A program made the position numbers and the translations under genes. Shown one piece after another: positions 19,607 through 30,623 of a stretch of 64,000 bases of DNA; within the stretch, counting starts at the first letter, position 1; each line of letters begins with the position of its first letter. Source of the stretch: Aliiroseovarius zhejiangensis (GTDB lineage: Bacteria > Pseudomonadota > Alphaproteobacteria > Rhodobacterales > Rhodobacteraceae); contig NZ_BNCH01000001.1 of NCBI RefSeq assembly GCF_014656375.1, forward strand, positions 186,001-250,000, read 5' to 3'. The notes beneath the pieces are model-generated. The model did not search any database. It saw only the letters and a list, made by a program, of their open reading frames with translations, and was not told the origin of the DNA.

Positions 19607-21004
19607 TCATGACAGCCGCGCGGGCAGGTTGTTTGCCCAGGCGCTGATCGTCCCGGCCCCAAGGCACACGACCAGATCGCCCGGCTTGGCATGATCGCGG
19701 ACCAACGCGGTCAGCGCATCCTCATCAGGGATGGCAATGGCGTGGCGGTGGCCATGGCGCACCAGACCAGCGACCAAATCGTCACGGCTTGCGCCTTCAA
19801 TCGGGTCTTCGCCAGCGGCATAGACATCGGCGATGCCGACCACGTCGGCTTCATTAAAGCAGGCGCAGAACTCTTCGAACAACCCGTGCAGACGGGTATA
19901 GCGGTGGGGTTGATGCACGGCGATCACGCGGCCCTCGGTCGCCTGACGGGCAGCTTTCAGCACGGCCGCAATCTCGACCGGATGATGGCCGTAATCGTCG
20001 ATGATGGTGACGCCGTTCACCTCGCCCACTTTCGTAAAACGCCGGTTCACGCCACCGAAACTGGCCAATGCGGCGCGAATTTCGTCCCGCTTCATGCCCA
20101 GATGTCGCGCGACAGCCACCGCTGACAGCGCGTTCGAGACATTGTGATCCCCCGGCATCGGCAGGGTGCAGCCGTCGATCCGGGTGTCTTCATTGTGCAG
20201 TTCAATGTCGAAATGAGCGACACCGCCCTTGTAGGTCAGGTTCACAGCCCGCACATCGGCCTGCGCGTTGAACCCATAGGTCACGACGCGGCGGTCCGTG
20301 ATCTTGCCGACCAGTGACTGAACCTCGGGGTGGTCGGTGCAACAGACCGCCAGCCCGTAAAACGGAATGTTCGAGACGAAATCCAGAAAGCCCTGCCGCA
20401 GCGTGTCGAAGTCGCCCCAATGCTCCATATGTTCGGGGTCGATATTGGTGACGATGGCGATGGTCGCGGGCAAACGGTTGAACGTACCGTCGCTTTCATC
20501 GGCCTCGACCACCATCCATTCGCCCTGCCCCATGCGCGCGTTCGAGCCATAGGCGTGGATGACGCCGCCATTGATCACGGTGGGGTCGATATGCCCGTGC
20601 ACCAGAAGCTCGGCGACCATCGTGGTGGTGGTTGTCTTGCCATGCGTGCCGGCCACGGCGATGTTGGATTTCAGACGCATCAGTTCGGCCAGCATCTCGG
20701 CCCGGCGCACCACGGGCAGGCCACGCGCACGGGCGGCGTCCAGTTCCGGGTTGCCCGGTTTGATCGCGGACGAGATCACGACAACCTCGGCATTGGCCAG
20801 GTTCTCGGCCTTTTGTCCGACGAAGATTTCAGCGCCCAACTCCGCCAGCCGATCCGTGATCTTCGAGGTTTTCAGATCCGACCCCTGCACCCGATATCCG
20901 TGATTGAGCAGCACCTCCGCGATGCCCGACATGCCGATGCCACCAATGCCGACAAAGTGGATCATCCCCATCTCGATGGGCAATTTGGTCGCTGCTGCGT
21001 TCAT
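19607..21004 (-). CDS. murC: UDP-N-acetylmuramate--L-alanine ligase MurC
   Basis: Cytoplasmic Mur ligase that adds the first amino acid, L-Ala, to UDP-MurNAc using ATP. The 465-residue protein has the N-terminal nucleotide fold [18 protein letters not shown], the ATP loop [17 protein letters not shown], the central EADESDGTF and [11 protein letters not shown], and the C-terminal [14 protein letters not shown]. The ATG at 21004 has AAAGG 7 nt upstream; a GTG at 21019 would add five residues and is less likely. It is 48 nt downstream of murG in the same array. Confidence 0.97.
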   Translation of the reverse strand: MNAAATKLPIEMGMIHFVGIGGIGMSGIAEVLLNHGYRVQGSDLKTSKITDRLAELGAEIFVGQKAENLANAEVVVISSAIKPGNPELDAARARGLPVVRRAEMLAELMRLKSNIAVAGTHGKTTTTTMVAELLVHGHIDPTVINGGVIHAYGSNARMGQGEWMVVEADESDGTFNRLPATIAIVTNIDPEHMEHWGDFDTLRQGFLDFVSNIPFYGLAVCCTDHPEVQSLVGKITDRRVVTYGFNAQADVRAVNLTYKGGVAHFDIELHNEDTRIDGCTLPMPGDHNVSNALSAVAVARHLGMKRDEIRAALASFGGVNRRFTKVGEVNGVTIIDDYGHHPVEIAAVLKAARQATEGRVIAVHQPHRYTRLHGLFEEFCACFNEADVVGIADVYAAGEDPIEGASRDDLVAGLVRHGHRHAIAIPDEDALTALVRDHAKPGDLVVCLGAGTISAWANNLPARLS

Positions 21005-21052
21005 GTGGCTACCTTTCACTCGTGCGATTTGTCCGGCCTTGTCTGCGGTCGG

Positions 21053-22159
21053 TCAGGTCGTTTGGGAGACACCCGCCAGATGTTCAACCAGCTCCACCAA
21101 CGCATCGGTCGCGTTTGGCCTTGCCTGTGCTTTAGCGGCGCGTGACATCCGCATCGCGCCGTCGGGGTTTTCCAGAACGGTCGATATCTGCGCGGACAGC
21201 GTGTCCACGTCAAGACGGCTTTCGGGGATCAGGATCGCAGCACCTGCCTCGACCAACCCGCGCGCGTTGGCGGTCTGGTGGTCATCCGTCGCATGCGGAT
21301 AGGGCACAAGGATCGAGGGGCGGCCGATCACTGAAATATCCGCCACCGAGGACGCACCAGCCCGGCTGATCACCAGTTGGGCTTCGGACATGCGGCGCGG
21401 AATGTCGGTGAAGAAGGGTTGCACATCGGCGCGGATACCATGTTCGGTATAGAAGGCGCTGACGCGCTCCATATCTTCTTCGCGGGCCTGGTGGCTGACC
21501 GAGATATGCTGCAAAAGCCGCTCGGGCAACGCGGCAATGGCAGGTGGCACCGTATCTGACAAGGCGCGCGCACCCTGTGATCCGCCAATGACAAGGATCG
21601 ACATGGGATAATCGCCCGGCGCGATATAGCCCGCGGTTTCACGGGCCAGCACCCCCGCCCGGACCGGATTGCCGGTATAGACAGGGTTCGCGCCTTCGGG
21701 CAATTCGGTCGGCCAGGTGCCGCAGGCCACCGCGTTGACGCGCGTGGCGAAGATCTTGTTGACCCGCCCCAACACGCCGTTTTGTTCATGGATCATGCGC
21801 GGCAGGTTCAGCACCTTGGCCGCAGACAAAGCGGGAATCGTCGGATAGCCGCCGAAACCAACAACCGCCTTGGGCTTGTCGCGGCGCATTTTCAGGATCG
21901 CGCCCATGATGCCCGCGCCAATCCGGGCAGGCACCAGCGCCTTGGCCAGCATCCCGCCGCGCGCGAAGGTCGCGGACGAGACCTCTTCGATCTCGACCAC
22001 ATGGGGAAAGCCACCCGTGTAGCGCGCGCCCCGCGCGTCGGTCGACAGCTTCACCCGCCAGCCTTTGCGCAGCATCGCCTCGGCCAAGGCTTGTGCGGGA
22101 AACATGTGGCCGCCGGTGCCCCCGGCGGCAATGACGAGAAGAGGTTTGGCGTCGCTCAT
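21053..22159 (-). CDS. murG: lipid II synthase MurG
   Basis: GT-B glycosyltransferase at the inner face of the membrane; it adds GlcNAc to lipid I to make lipid II. The 368-residue product has the N-terminal glycine-rich loop [19 protein letters not shown], a second Gly-rich motif [15 protein letters not shown]-like ([13 protein letters not shown]), and [35 protein letters not shown] split across the UDP-GlcNAc site. Its start overlaps the ftsW stop by ATGA, so flippase/polymerase-side and precursor-side genes are coupled. Confidence 0.97.
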   Translation of the reverse strand: MSDAKPLLVIAAGGTGGHMFPAQALAEAMLRKGWRVKLSTDARGARYTGGFPHVVEIEEVSSATFARGGMLAKALVPARIGAGIMGAILKMRRDKPKAVVGFGGYPTIPALSAAKVLNLPRMIHEQNGVLGRVNKIFATRVNAVACGTWPTELPEGANPVYTGNPVRAGVLARETAGYIAPGDYPMSILVIGGSQGARALSDTVPPAIAALPERLLQHISVSHQAREEDMERVSAFYTEHGIRADVQPFFTDIPRRMSEAQLVISRAGASSVADISVIGRPSILVPYPHATDDHQTANARGLVEAGAAILIPESRLDVDTLSAQISTVLENPDGAMRMSRAAKAQARPNATDALVELVEHLAGVSQTT

Positions 22160-23325
22160 CGTCCTTGCCTGCTTGCGAATACGTCCTGCATACGGCCCTG
22201 TGGCCGGGTGCGGGTAAACGCCAAAAGCATGCCAAGTGCAATCCCCCCCGCAATCAGGGACGAGCCGCCATAGCTGACGAAAGGCAAGGTCATGCCCTTG
22301 GCCGGCAACAGGCGCACGGCGACCCCCATGTTGATCAGCGCCTGCACGCCGAACATGGCGGCCAGTCCGGATCCTGCCAGCCGAATGAACGTGTCGCGTT
22401 CATGGATCAGGCGCAGGAAGCTGCGCACCACCACGGTGGCATAGAGCGCGATAATGACCAGAACAAGAATCAGCCCGTATTCCTCGGCGGCCACCGCAAT
22501 GATGAAATCCGTGTGGGCGTCCGGCAGCGACCATTTCACCTGCCCCTCGCCCACACCGACGCCGAAGAACCCGCCTTCGCGGATCGCGTTGGTGGCATAG
22601 CCAAGCTGCGTTGTCGGGTCCACATCCGGGCTCAGAAACCCGTCGATGCGGCGGGCAAAGTGCTCGGAGTTGCTATACGCGAACATCCCGCCCAACACGA
22701 CCACCCCGGCAGCAGCCGCCAGAAACAGGATCGGCGCACCGGCCAGAAAATACATGACACCCCAGCCAAAGAGCACCAATGCGGCCTGCCCGAAATCCGG
22801 TTGCAGCGCAAGAAAGCCGACGATCACCAGCACCAGCCCCAGCGACATCGAGCGCCCCGGCGGGCCATTGATTTCCTGGCTTGCAGCCATCAGCCACGCG
22901 GCAACGACGACGAAACCGGGTTTCAGAAACTCGGACGGCTGGATCGAAGCAAAGCCCAGTGAATACCACCGCACGGCACCCTTGCCGAAATCGGTGCCAA
23001 GAACCGGCAGCAGCATCACCGCAACCAGCGCGATCACAAACCCCAGCACGCCAAGCCGGCGCACCATGCGGGGGCTCATCATCGTCGTGGCAAACAGTGT
23101 GACCAGCGCGGTCACGCCGAAGATCAACTGACGTTGCACGTAATGAAAATGCTCAAGCCCGTTGCGTTCGGCCAAGGGGGGCGACGCCGCCAGCCCCAGC
23201 AGAATGCCGATCCCGAACAGGATCAGGATGCAGGACACCGACCACTTGTCGATCGTGCGCCACCACCGGGGAAGAATGGGGTCGCCGTCGCGCGCGGGAA
23301 CCGCGCCATATACCATCTCTGTCAT
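22156..23325 (-). CDS. ftsW: septal peptidoglycan glycosyltransferase FtsW
   Basis: SEDS-family multi-pass membrane protein that polymerises septal peptidoglycan with its partner PBP. The 389-residue product has about ten helices and the SEDS signatures [17 protein letters not shown], the periplasmic [22 protein letters not shown], and [16 protein letters not shown] near the C-terminus. It leads the minus-strand array ftsW-murG-murC. The genes usually found immediately before it (murD, mraY) are absent; a 178-nt gap and an EamA transporter lie there instead, so a promoter probably sits at 23326-23503. Confidence 0.96.
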   Translation of the reverse strand: MTEMVYGAVPARDGDPILPRWWRTIDKWSVSCILILFGIGILLGLAASPPLAERNGLEHFHYVQRQLIFGVTALVTLFATTMMSPRMVRRLGVLGFVIALVAVMLLPVLGTDFGKGAVRWYSLGFASIQPSEFLKPGFVVVAAWLMAASQEINGPPGRSMSLGLVLVIVGFLALQPDFGQAALVLFGWGVMYFLAGAPILFLAAAAGVVVLGGMFAYSNSEHFARRIDGFLSPDVDPTTQLGYATNAIREGGFFGVGVGEGQVKWSLPDAHTDFIIAVAAEEYGLILVLVIIALYATVVVRSFLRLIHERDTFIRLAGSGLAAMFGVQALINMGVAVRLLPAKGMTLPFVSYGGSSLIAGGIALGMLLAFTRTRPQGRMQDVFASRQGR

Positions 23326-23503
23326 GGGAAAACGCCTGCCACTTGTCTGTACCGCTCGTTTTTACCAACAGCAGCCCCCATTTTAGGGTTATCTCTGCCG
23401 CTGATCCTCATTCGCCCGTCTGATGCGGGTCATTGCGCACAGGATAGCCAGCTTTTCATTGGTTTTCCAGAGAATTCGCGCCACGTGCGACCCCGGTGCG
23501 CGA

Positions 23504-24430
23504 TCAACTGCCGGGCGGGCTGACCGCGCGTGAGGTTGACCGGTCGCGCCCCAGCCTGCTTTCGCGCCAGATGATCACCAGCCCGGCGCAGACCACGATG
23601 CCCGCCCCTGCCAGCATTTGAAGCGTCGGCAGCTCTCCGAAAAAGACATGTCCGAACGCGAGCGCGAAGATCATCGAGGTATAGTCAAACGGCGCGATGG
23701 TCGAGGCATCGGCATGGGTATAGGCCGTGGTCAGCATCAGTTGCCCCACCCCCCCGGCCAGCCCGGCCCCCAGCAACAGCGCGAACTCCCACCCCGTGGG
23801 CCAGACCCAACCGAAGGGCGCGGTCAGCAGCGACAGAAACACCGCCGTGAGCGAGGCATAGATCACCACGGTCGAGGGTGGATCAATGCCCACCAACTTG
23901 CGCACAAGGATCTTCGCGACAGCCACGCAACAGGCGGCGATCAGGGCCAGTATCGCGCCGAAGGCGCGCAGCGTGTCATCTTCGCCGCTGCCGCCAAACC
24001 CCTCCAGTCGCGGCCACAGGATCACCAGGACGCCAACCAACCCGGCCAGAACGGCGCCGATCCGCACCATGCGCACCTGTTCGCCCAGAAAGATCGCGGC
24101 AAGCACCACTGTGATGATGGGTGCGGCATAGAAGATCGCCGTGACCTCGGTCTGCGGCAAATAGCCAAGCGCGGTGAAGCTCAGCCCCATGGCCAGCACG
24201 CCGACGGTGCCGCGGCTGATATGCCCCCAGGGGTTCGTGGTGCGCAGGGCGCTGTGCAACCGCCCCTCGTATGCCAACCAGCCAAGAATGACCGGCAGCG
24301 CAAAGAGCGAGCGGAAGAACACTGCCTCGCCCGCTGGAATATGACCTGACACCGCCTTCACCATCGTCTGAAGCGAGATGAAGAACGCCACCGAGCCGAG
24401 TTTCAATGCGATACCGCGCGAAGGGTTCAT
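23504..24430 (-). CDS. EamA/DMT-superfamily transporter
   Basis: Predicted ten-helix inner-membrane permease of the drug/metabolite transporter superfamily, 308 residues, with two EamA repeats (about 8-140 and 155-290). Visible features are AEAVFFRSLFALPVILGW in helix 2, a conserved TALGYLPQTEVTAIFYAAPIIT in repeat 1, and YTHADASTIAPFDYTSMIFAL in repeat 2. The substrate is unknown; relatives export amino acids, metabolites or nucleotide-like compounds. It lies between pntB and ftsW on the same strand but is separated from pntB by a strong terminator. It may be an insertion point in the ancestral dcw order. Confidence 0.85.
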   Translation of the reverse strand: MNPSRGIALKLGSVAFFISLQTMVKAVSGHIPAGEAVFFRSLFALPVILGWLAYEGRLHSALRTTNPWGHISRGTVGVLAMGLSFTALGYLPQTEVTAIFYAAPIITVVLAAIFLGEQVRMVRIGAVLAGLVGVLVILWPRLEGFGGSGEDDTLRAFGAILALIAACCVAVAKILVRKLVGIDPPSTVVIYASLTAVFLSLLTAPFGWVWPTGWEFALLLGAGLAGGVGQLMLTTAYTHADASTIAPFDYTSMIFALAFGHVFFGELPTLQMLAGAGIVVCAGLVIIWRESRLGRDRSTSRAVSPPGS

Positions 24431-24482
24431 CCCCCTCGCTTAGCGCGTTTGCCTAACGGTTGGAAGCCGGACCCGTGAAACG

Positions 24483-24513
24483 AAAAACGCCCCCAACTTT
24501 CGTGGGGGCGTTT
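24483..24513 (-). terminator. rho-independent terminator after pntB
   Basis: A perfect ten-pair stem AAACGCCCCC (24485-24494) and GGGGGCGTTT (24504-24513) with a 9-nt loop. On the minus strand it runs into TTTTT (plus-strand A-run at 24483-24487). It lies 19 nt past the pntB stop and ends the pntAB transcript. Confidence 0.9.
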
Positions 24514-24531
24514 GACTTGGTCTGCGCTGGC

Positions 24532-25965
24532 TTAGTTGATCATCGTCAACAGCGTGTCCAGCGACTGCTTGGCGTCACCATAGAACATCCGCGTGTTTTC
24601 CTTGAAGAACAGCGGGTTCTCGATGCCGGAATAGCCGGTGCCTTGCCCGCGCTTCGACACGAAGACCTGCTTGGCCTTCCAACATTCCAGCACCGGCATG
24701 CCGGCGATGGGGCTGTTGGGGTCTTCCTGAGCGGCCGGGTTTACGATGTCGTTCGAGCCGATGACGATGGCGACATCCGTGTCCGGGAAATCGTCGTTGA
24801 TCTCGTCCATTTCCAGCACGATGTCATAAGGCACTTTGGCTTCCGCCAGCAGCACGTTCATGTGACCGGGCAGACGGCCCGCGACCGGGTGGATCGCAAA
24901 GCGCACATTCTTGCCTTTGGCACGCAAACGGCGGGTCAGTTCGGCCACGTTCTGCTGAGCTTGCGCCACCGCCATGCCGTAGCCGGGGATGATCACCACG
25001 CTGTCGGCGTCTTCCAAAGCCGCCGCCACACCTTCGGCGTCGATGGCGATCTGCTCGCCCTCGATTTCCATCGCGGGACCGGCCGAGCCGCCGAAGCCGC
25101 CCAGGATCACGCTGATGAACGACCGGTTCATCGCCTTGCACATGATATAGGACAGGATCGCACCCGACGAACCAACCAGCGCGCCAACCACGATCAGAAG
25201 ATCGTTGCCCAGCGAGAAACCAATCGCTGCCGCGGCCCAGCCGGAATAGCTGTTCAGCATCGACACGACGACCGGCATATCCGCGCCGCCAATGCCCATG
25301 ATCAGATGATAGCCGATGAAGAAAGCGGCCAGCGTCATGATGAACAGAGGCAGGAAGCCCCCGGTGTTGAAATACCAGATCAGGCAGACCAGCGAGAGGA
25401 TCGCGGCACTGGCATTGAGCATATGGCCCCCGGGCAGCTTCTCCGCCGCCGATGTCACCTTGCCCGCCAACTTACCATAGGCAATGACCGACCCGGTAAA
25501 CGTCACCGCACCGATGAACACGCCCAAGAACAGCTCGACCCGCAGGATGTTCTGCTCGACCGGTGTTTTATGGGCCAGCAGGGCGGCGAAGCCCTCAAGC
25601 CCGTGGCGGGCCTCGTCGCTCATCGCCAGCACATTGCCCAGCTCGATATGGGCGTTATAGCCCACGAACACGGCCGCCAGACCGACCAGCGAGTGCATCG
25701 CGGCCACAAGCTGCGGCATCTCGGTCATCTGGACCTTCTGCGCGACATAAGTGCCGATGACACCGCCGCCAGCGATCAGGATGATCGACAGAACCCACAG
25801 GCCAGAGCCGGGGCCAACCAGCGTGGCTAAGATTGCCAGCGCCATACCGACAATGCCATACCACACGGCACGTTTCGCGCTTTCCTGCCCCGAAAGACCG
25901 CCAAGCGAGAGGATGAAAAGAACTGCCGCGACAACATAAGCGGCTGTGGTGAAACCAAATTCCAT
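24532..25965 (-). CDS. pntB: NAD(P) transhydrogenase subunit beta PntB
   Basis: Membrane subunit of the proton-translocating transhydrogenase, which uses the proton gradient to make NADPH from NADH. The 477-residue product has about nine N-terminal membrane helices and a C-terminal NADP-binding domain III ([68 protein letters not shown] in pieces). The ATG at 25965 has AAGGAG upstream and lies 13 nt after pntA, so the two form an operon. It ends just ahead of a strong terminator. Confidence 0.97.
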   Translation of the reverse strand: MEFGFTTAAYVVAAVLFILSLGGLSGQESAKRAVWYGIVGMALAILATLVGPGSGLWVLSIILIAGGGVIGTYVAQKVQMTEMPQLVAAMHSLVGLAAVFVGYNAHIELGNVLAMSDEARHGLEGFAALLAHKTPVEQNILRVELFLGVFIGAVTFTGSVIAYGKLAGKVTSAAEKLPGGHMLNASAAILSLVCLIWYFNTGGFLPLFIMTLAAFFIGYHLIMGIGGADMPVVVSMLNSYSGWAAAAIGFSLGNDLLIVVGALVGSSGAILSYIMCKAMNRSFISVILGGFGGSAGPAMEIEGEQIAIDAEGVAAALEDADSVVIIPGYGMAVAQAQQNVAELTRRLRAKGKNVRFAIHPVAGRLPGHMNVLLAEAKVPYDIVLEMDEINDDFPDTDVAIVIGSNDIVNPAAQEDPNSPIAGMPVLECWKAKQVFVSKRGQGTGYSGIENPLFFKENTRMFYGDAKQSLDTLLTMIN

Positions 25966-25978
25966 AACCCTCTACTCC

Positions 25979-27550
25979 TTACGATTTCTGGAACATGGCG
26001 AGCATCCGCCGTGTCACGAGGAAGCCACCGAAGATGTTGATCCCCGCCATGAAGATCGACAGCGCGGCCAGCAGGATGACAAGGAAGGACCCCGTCCCGA
26101 TCTGCATCAGCGCACCCAGAATGATGATCGACGAAATGGCGTTGGTGATCGCCATCAGCGGCGTGTGCAGCGAATGCGAGACATTCCAGATCACCTGGAA
26201 GCCGACGAACACCGCCAGCACGAACACGATGAAGTGCTGCATGAAGCTGGCTGGCGCATAAAGCCCTGCCAGCAGCATCAGCGCACCGCCCACACCCAGC
26301 AGGGTGAATTGCTGTTTGGTCTGTGCCTTGAACGCGGCAAGCTCTTGCGCCTTTTTCTCTTCGGGCGTCAGTTCTTTCATCGCAGCCTTGGGCTTGGCGG
26401 CAATCGCCTGCACCTTGGGCGGCGGAGGTGGGAATGTTATCTCGCCCTGATGGGTGACGGTCGCGCCGCGGATCACGTCATCTTCCATGTCGTGATTGAT
26501 CTTGCCGTCCTTGTCAGGCGTCAGATCCGACATCATGTGACGAATGTTGTTGGCATAGAGGCTGGACGCCTGCGCGGCCATGCGCGACGGGAAATCGGTA
26601 TAGCCGATGATGGTCACGCCATTGTCGGTCACGATCTTCTCGTCCGGCACGGTCAGTTTGCAGTTGCCGCCCTTCTCGGCCGCAAGGTCGACGATGACGG
26701 ATCCGGGTTTCATGGCTTTCACCATGTCCTCGGTCCACAGCTCGGGCGCCTCGCGGTTGGGGATCAGCGCGGTGGTGATCACGATGTCCATTTCCGGGGC
26801 AAGCTCGCGGAACTTGGCCAGTTGCGCCTCGCGGAACTCGGGGCTGGAGACCGAGGCATAGCCGCCCGTGGCCGCGCCGTCTTGCTGGTCTTCCTCGAAA
26901 TCGAGGTAAACGAACTCGGCCCCCATCGATTCAACCTGTTCGGCCACTTCAGGTCGCACGTCGAACGCATAGGTGATCGCGCCCAGCGATGTGGACGTGC
27001 CGATCGCGGCCAAACCCGCCACACCGGCCCCGACCACCAGAACCTTGGCGGGGGGCACTTTGCCTGCCGCCGTCACCTGTCCGGTAAAGAAGCGGCCGAA
27101 ATTATTGCCCGCCTCGATCACCGCGCGGTAGCCCGCGATATTGGCCATGGACGACAGCGCGTCCATCTTCTGTGCCCGTGAAATACGCGGCACCATTTCC
27201 ATCGCGATGACAGTCGCACCGGACGCCTTGGCCTTTTCCATCCCCGCTTCGTTGCCACCGGGATTGAAGAAGCTGATCAGCGTCTTGTCTGCCGACAGCC
27301 GTTTCAGCTCTGCATCAGTGGGCGGACGCACCTTGGCGATGATATCCGCAGCCTTCCAGAGCGCAGCGGCGGTTTTGACAACCTCGACCCCCGCCTCTTT
27401 GTAAGCTGCGTCCGAGAATCCCGCGGCCGCACCGGCCTTGGTTTCAATCACGCAGTCATAGCCCAGCTTTTGCAGCATTTTGGCGCTGTCCGGGGTCATT
27501 GCGACCCGGTTCTCGCCCTCGAATACTTCCTTGGGTACACCGATCTTCAC
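25979..27550 (-). CDS. pntA: NAD(P) transhydrogenase subunit alpha PntA
   Basis: NAD-binding subunit of the proton-translocating transhydrogenase. The 523-residue single chain starts [20 protein letters not shown], has the NAD fold [17 protein letters not shown], and ends with four membrane helices ([17 protein letters not shown] onward). The alpha subunit is therefore not split into PntAA and PntAB, as it is in Rhodospirillum rubrum. The start codon is GTG, with a GGAAGAG purine stretch close by. Upstream lie 177 nt with a 30-bp dyad centred about 120 nt from the start codon, a likely regulator site. Confidence 0.97.
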   Translation of the reverse strand: MKIGVPKEVFEGENRVAMTPDSAKMLQKLGYDCVIETKAGAAAGFSDAAYKEAGVEVVKTAAALWKAADIIAKVRPPTDAELKRLSADKTLISFFNPGGNEAGMEKAKASGATVIAMEMVPRISRAQKMDALSSMANIAGYRAVIEAGNNFGRFFTGQVTAAGKVPPAKVLVVGAGVAGLAAIGTSTSLGAITYAFDVRPEVAEQVESMGAEFVYLDFEEDQQDGAATGGYASVSSPEFREAQLAKFRELAPEMDIVITTALIPNREAPELWTEDMVKAMKPGSVIVDLAAEKGGNCKLTVPDEKIVTDNGVTIIGYTDFPSRMAAQASSLYANNIRHMMSDLTPDKDGKINHDMEDDVIRGATVTHQGEITFPPPPPKVQAIAAKPKAAMKELTPEEKKAQELAAFKAQTKQQFTLLGVGGALMLLAGLYAPASFMQHFIVFVLAVFVGFQVIWNVSHSLHTPLMAITNAISSIIILGALMQIGTGSFLVILLAALSIFMAGINIFGGFLVTRRMLAMFQKS

Positions 27551-27656
27551 AGTCTCTTCCTTCTCCCGTCGTGTGCCGACCGTGGGGCATCCCCGGTCCC
27601 GGCGGTTTCCTGTGCATCCTATACGCGGCTCAGGCGCAAGATGCTATCGTTACGGA

Positions 27657-27686
27657 GCGTATTGCGACAATATTGTTTCAATACGC
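27657..27686. promoter_or_regulatory. 30-bp dyad upstream of pntAB
   Basis: The half GCGTATTGCGACAAT (27657-27671) is the reverse complement of ATTGTTTCAATACGC (27672-27686) except at two central-arm positions. It includes the perfect inner palindrome ACAATATTGT. It lies 107-136 nt ahead of the pntA start, in a gap with no other gene, and looks like an operator for a dimeric or tetrameric regulator. The regulator is unknown. Confidence 0.5.
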
Positions 27687-27706
27687 GCTTCCCCATCGCA
27701 GGGCAA

Positions 27707-27721
27707 TGCTGCTTTGCAGCA
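27707..27721 (-). terminator. short hairpin after the methyltransferase gene
   Basis: A perfect six-pair hairpin TGCTGC-TTT-GCAGCA lies 7 nt past the stop of the ICMT-like gene. There is no T-run, so a terminator role is weak. Confidence 0.3.
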
Positions 27722-27727
27722 GGGCTG

Positions 27728-28186
27728 TCAGATCCAGCGGCGCACCTGTCCGGCCCAGTCGTCGAATGCAGGGCCGAATTTGGCCCTCAGTGCCGCTTCT
27801 TCCCATAAAATGAACCGCTTGGTGATGATGGTGGTGAACACCGGCACCAGCAGAAGCGCCGGCAGCACATCCCACCTGAGTATGAGACCTGTCAGGATCA
27901 TCGCGTCGCCCAGATAGATCGGGTTGCGTGTCCAGCGATAAAGGCCGTGCTGCACCAGCGCGGACGGCTCTTCGCCCGGAATGACCGTGGTTCGGGCGCG
28001 CCGGAACTGCCAGATCGCCGCCCCCAGCAGACCCAGCCCCAGCACGATCAGCAGGTTGCCCAGCCCGCGTGTTATCTCAAGCCCGAAGCCCAGCCCCGGT
28101 GCGATCCGGTCCAGCCCATAGGCCAGCGCGATCATCAGGGCCAGCCAGACCGGCGGCATGTCAAGCCAGCGCAGAAGATGGGTCAT
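27728..28186 (-). CDS. ICMT/PEMT-like membrane methyltransferase family protein
   Basis: Small integral membrane protein of 152 residues with about four helices and the family signature HGLYRWTRNPIYLGDAMI (SAM-binding region of isoprenylcysteine carboxyl methyltransferase and phospholipid methyltransferase relatives). It also has the C-terminal EEAALRAKFGPAFDDWAGQV. Bacterial members methylate various small molecules or lipids and mostly lack a known substrate; prenylated proteins are not expected here. It is divergent from kynU across 143 nt. I assign the family with good confidence but not the reaction. Confidence 0.82.
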   Translation of the reverse strand: MTHLLRWLDMPPVWLALMIALAYGLDRIAPGLGFGLEITRGLGNLLIVLGLGLLGAAIWQFRRARTTVIPGEEPSALVQHGLYRWTRNPIYLGDAMILTGLILRWDVLPALLLVPVFTTIITKRFILWEEAALRAKFGPAFDDWAGQVRRWI

Positions 28187-28329
28187 GCGAAGACGCGCCC
28201 CTGGGTCGTATTCATTGAAGAATGTTGTAACGTCTGGACCGGGATGTGCAACGGCATTCGCGCCTCGATTGGTCTTGCCCCAAAGGTGAAAATCCCTACC
28301 CTTCCGAAAACCCGGCGACGAGGTATCAC

Positions 28330-29532
28330 ATGACCGATTTCAACGCGACCCGACCCCTGTTTTCCCTGCCCCACGGCGTGACCTATCTGGATGGCAATTC
28401 GCTTGGCCCCCTGCCCGTCGCCGCACAAGACCGGATGGCCGCCTGCCTGCGCGATGAATGGGGCGAGATGCTGATCACCGGGTGGAACAAGGCAGGTTGG
28501 ATGGACCAGCCACGCGCCCTGGGCGACCGGATCGGGCGGCTGATCGGCGCGGCGCCGGGCACGACGGTGGTGGGCGACACCTTGTCAATCAAGGTCTATC
28601 AGGCGCTGGCCTCGGCGCTGGAGCTGCGCCCCGACCGCCGTGTGATCCTGTCTGACAGCGGAAACTTTCCAACCGATCTTTACATGGCCGAAGGGTTGGT
28701 GCGGTCGCTGGACCAAGGCCACCGGATTGAAACCCCTGCCCCCGAGGACGTCGCCGCACAAATCGACGCCATCGGCGATGACCTTGCCGTCCTGATGTTG
28801 ACTGAAGTCGATTATCGCACCGGGCGGCGGCACGACATGCCCGCCCTGATCCGCGCGGCGCATGAGGTTGGCGCGCTGGTGATCTGGGATCTGGCCCATT
28901 CGGCGGGCGCTTTTGCAGTGGATGTCAGCGACACGGATGCGGATTTCGCGGTCGGGTGCACCTATAAATACCTGAATGGCGGACCCGGCGCGCCCGCGTT
29001 CATCTATGTGGCGCCCCGACTGGCCGATCAGGTGCAACCAGCTCTGTCAGGGTGGCTGGGCCACGACGCGCCATTTGCATTCGATCCCGACTATCGCCCC
29101 GGTCCCGGCATCGACCGGATGCGCGTCGGCACCCCGCCGGTTCTGCAGATGGCGGCGCTGGAGGCTGCGCTGGATATCTGGGATCAGGTCGACATGGACG
29201 CCCTGCGGACCCGGTCGGTTGAATTGTGCGAGCGGTTCATCGAGGGGGTCGAGGCGACCTGCCCGGACCTGACCCTTGCCAGCCCGCGCGACGCGGCGAT
29301 GCGCGGCTCTCAGGTCAGTTTTCGGTTTGACCATGGATACGCCGCCATGCAGGCGCTGATCGCGCGCGGCGTGATCGGGGATTTCCGCGCGCCAGACATC
29401 ATGCGCTTTGGCTTCACCCCGCTCTACATTGACGAAGGCGACGTGGATCGGGCGATTGCCACGCTGGCCGATATTATGGCGCACCGTTTGTGGGATCGGC
29501 CCGAGTATCACGCCCGGGCCGCCGTGACATAA
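28330..29532 (+). CDS. kynU: kynureninase
   Basis: PLP enzyme that cleaves L-kynurenine to anthranilate and alanine in tryptophan breakdown. The 400-residue product has YLDGNSLGPLP at the N-terminus, DLAHSAGAFAVDV, the Schiff-base lysine K213 in CTYKYLNGGPGAPAF, and RMRVGTPPVLQMAALEAALD. The frame is open to 28246, but the ATG at 28330 follows GAGG with 6 nt spacing and matches family starts. No tryptophan dioxygenase or formamidase gene is adjacent, so the pathway is split here. It is convergent with the pirin gene, with 1 nt between stops. Confidence 0.95.
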   Translation: MTDFNATRPLFSLPHGVTYLDGNSLGPLPVAAQDRMAACLRDEWGEMLITGWNKAGWMDQPRALGDRIGRLIGAAPGTTVVGDTLSIKVYQALASALELRPDRRVILSDSGNFPTDLYMAEGLVRSLDQGHRIETPAPEDVAAQIDAIGDDLAVLMLTEVDYRTGRRHDMPALIRAAHEVGALVIWDLAHSAGAFAVDVSDTDADFAVGCTYKYLNGGPGAPAFIYVAPRLADQVQPALSGWLGHDAPFAFDPDYRPGPGIDRMRVGTPPVLQMAALEAALDIWDQVDMDALRTRSVELCERFIEGVEATCPDLTLASPRDAAMRGSQVSFRFDHGYAAMQALIARGVIGDFRAPDIMRFGFTPLYIDEGDVDRAIATLADIMAHRLWDRPEYHARAAVT

Positions 29533-29533
29533 T

Positions 29534-30445
29534 TCAATGCGCGGGGCGGATGAACGTCCCGTTGCGCAGATCGGCCATCGCCTGGCGCAGCTCGTCCTTG
29601 GTGTTCATCACGATCGGGCCATGCCACGCCACCGGCTCGCGGATCGGCGCACCTGCGACCAGCAAGAAGCGTACGCCCTCCGGCCCGGCCTGCACCCGCA
29701 CGTCATCCCCTGCCCCAAACCGCACGACGGTGCGGTTGCCGGACAAATCGCGGATGTTGACCTCTTGCCCCATCACCTCTTTTTCAAGCAGCACACCTTG
29801 GGGTGCGGCAGCATCAGTGAACGCGCCCGCGCCTTCGAACACATAGGCGAAGGCCTGACGGCGCGTGTCCACCGGGAAGGTCTTGGTCACACCGGCGGGT
29901 ACCGTGATATCCAGATACAGCGGGTCCGCCGCGATCCCGTCGACCGGGCCAGACTTGCCCCAGAAATCGCCGACGATGACGCGGACCTTGGTGCCGTCAT
30001 CTTCCTCGATCACCGGGATCTCTGCCGATGGCACGTCCTGATAATTCGGCGCGGTCATCTTCAGATCGCGCGGCAGGTTGGCCCAAAGCTGGAACCCATG
30101 CATCTGCCCGCGCGCGTTCGCATGTGGCATTTCCTGATGCATGATGCCGGACCCGGCCGTCATCCACTGGATATCCCCCGCGCCAAGGCGACCGGCATTG
30201 CCAAGACTGTCTTCGTGTTCCACCTCGCCCGCCAGCACATAGGTGATCGTCTCGATCCCCCGGTGCGGGTGCCATGGAAAGCCCTTTTCCGACAGGCGCG
30301 GATCGTCGTTGCGGAAATCGTCGAACAACAGAAACGGGTCATAGGCTTCCGGCTCGTGAAAGCCGAAGGCTCGGTGCAGGTGCACACCCGCGCCTTCCAG
30401 CGTGGGTTTCGACTGCGTGGCTGACAAAACGGGACGAATGGACAT
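29534..30445 (-). CDS. pirin family protein
   Basis: Bicupin protein of 303 residues. The N-terminal cupin carries the full metal site H59, H61 (in WHPHRGIET), H103 and E105 (in GIMHQEMP), matching the iron ligands of human pirin. Bacterial pirins bind metal; some have quercetinase activity or affect central metabolism, but the role of this one is unknown. The C-terminal region keeps the pirin LLEKEVMGQEVNIRDLSG-type segment. It is divergent from the endonuclease/exonuclease/phosphatase gene across 178 nt and convergent with kynU. Confidence 0.93.
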   Translation of the reverse strand: MSIRPVLSATQSKPTLEGAGVHLHRAFGFHEPEAYDPFLLFDDFRNDDPRLSEKGFPWHPHRGIETITYVLAGEVEHEDSLGNAGRLGAGDIQWMTAGSGIMHQEMPHANARGQMHGFQLWANLPRDLKMTAPNYQDVPSAEIPVIEEDDGTKVRVIVGDFWGKSGPVDGIAADPLYLDITVPAGVTKTFPVDTRRQAFAYVFEGAGAFTDAAAPQGVLLEKEVMGQEVNIRDLSGNRTVVRFGAGDDVRVQAGPEGVRFLLVAGAPIREPVAWHGPIVMNTKDELRQAMADLRNGTFIRPAH

Positions 30446-30623
30446 GGTATCCCCCTTTCAGAAGGTCATGTGGTGTTGGTCTTAACCTAGGCACGGCACG
30501 CTTGATCTGCAATTGCGCGCAGCTTAACAGCACCTCTGCATTTTTGCACAAATCGCTTCGGGGCAAGCGCGCAGAGCCGTTTCCTGCTATACTTGCAGCA
30601 TTAGTTTATGGATTGAGGCACCC

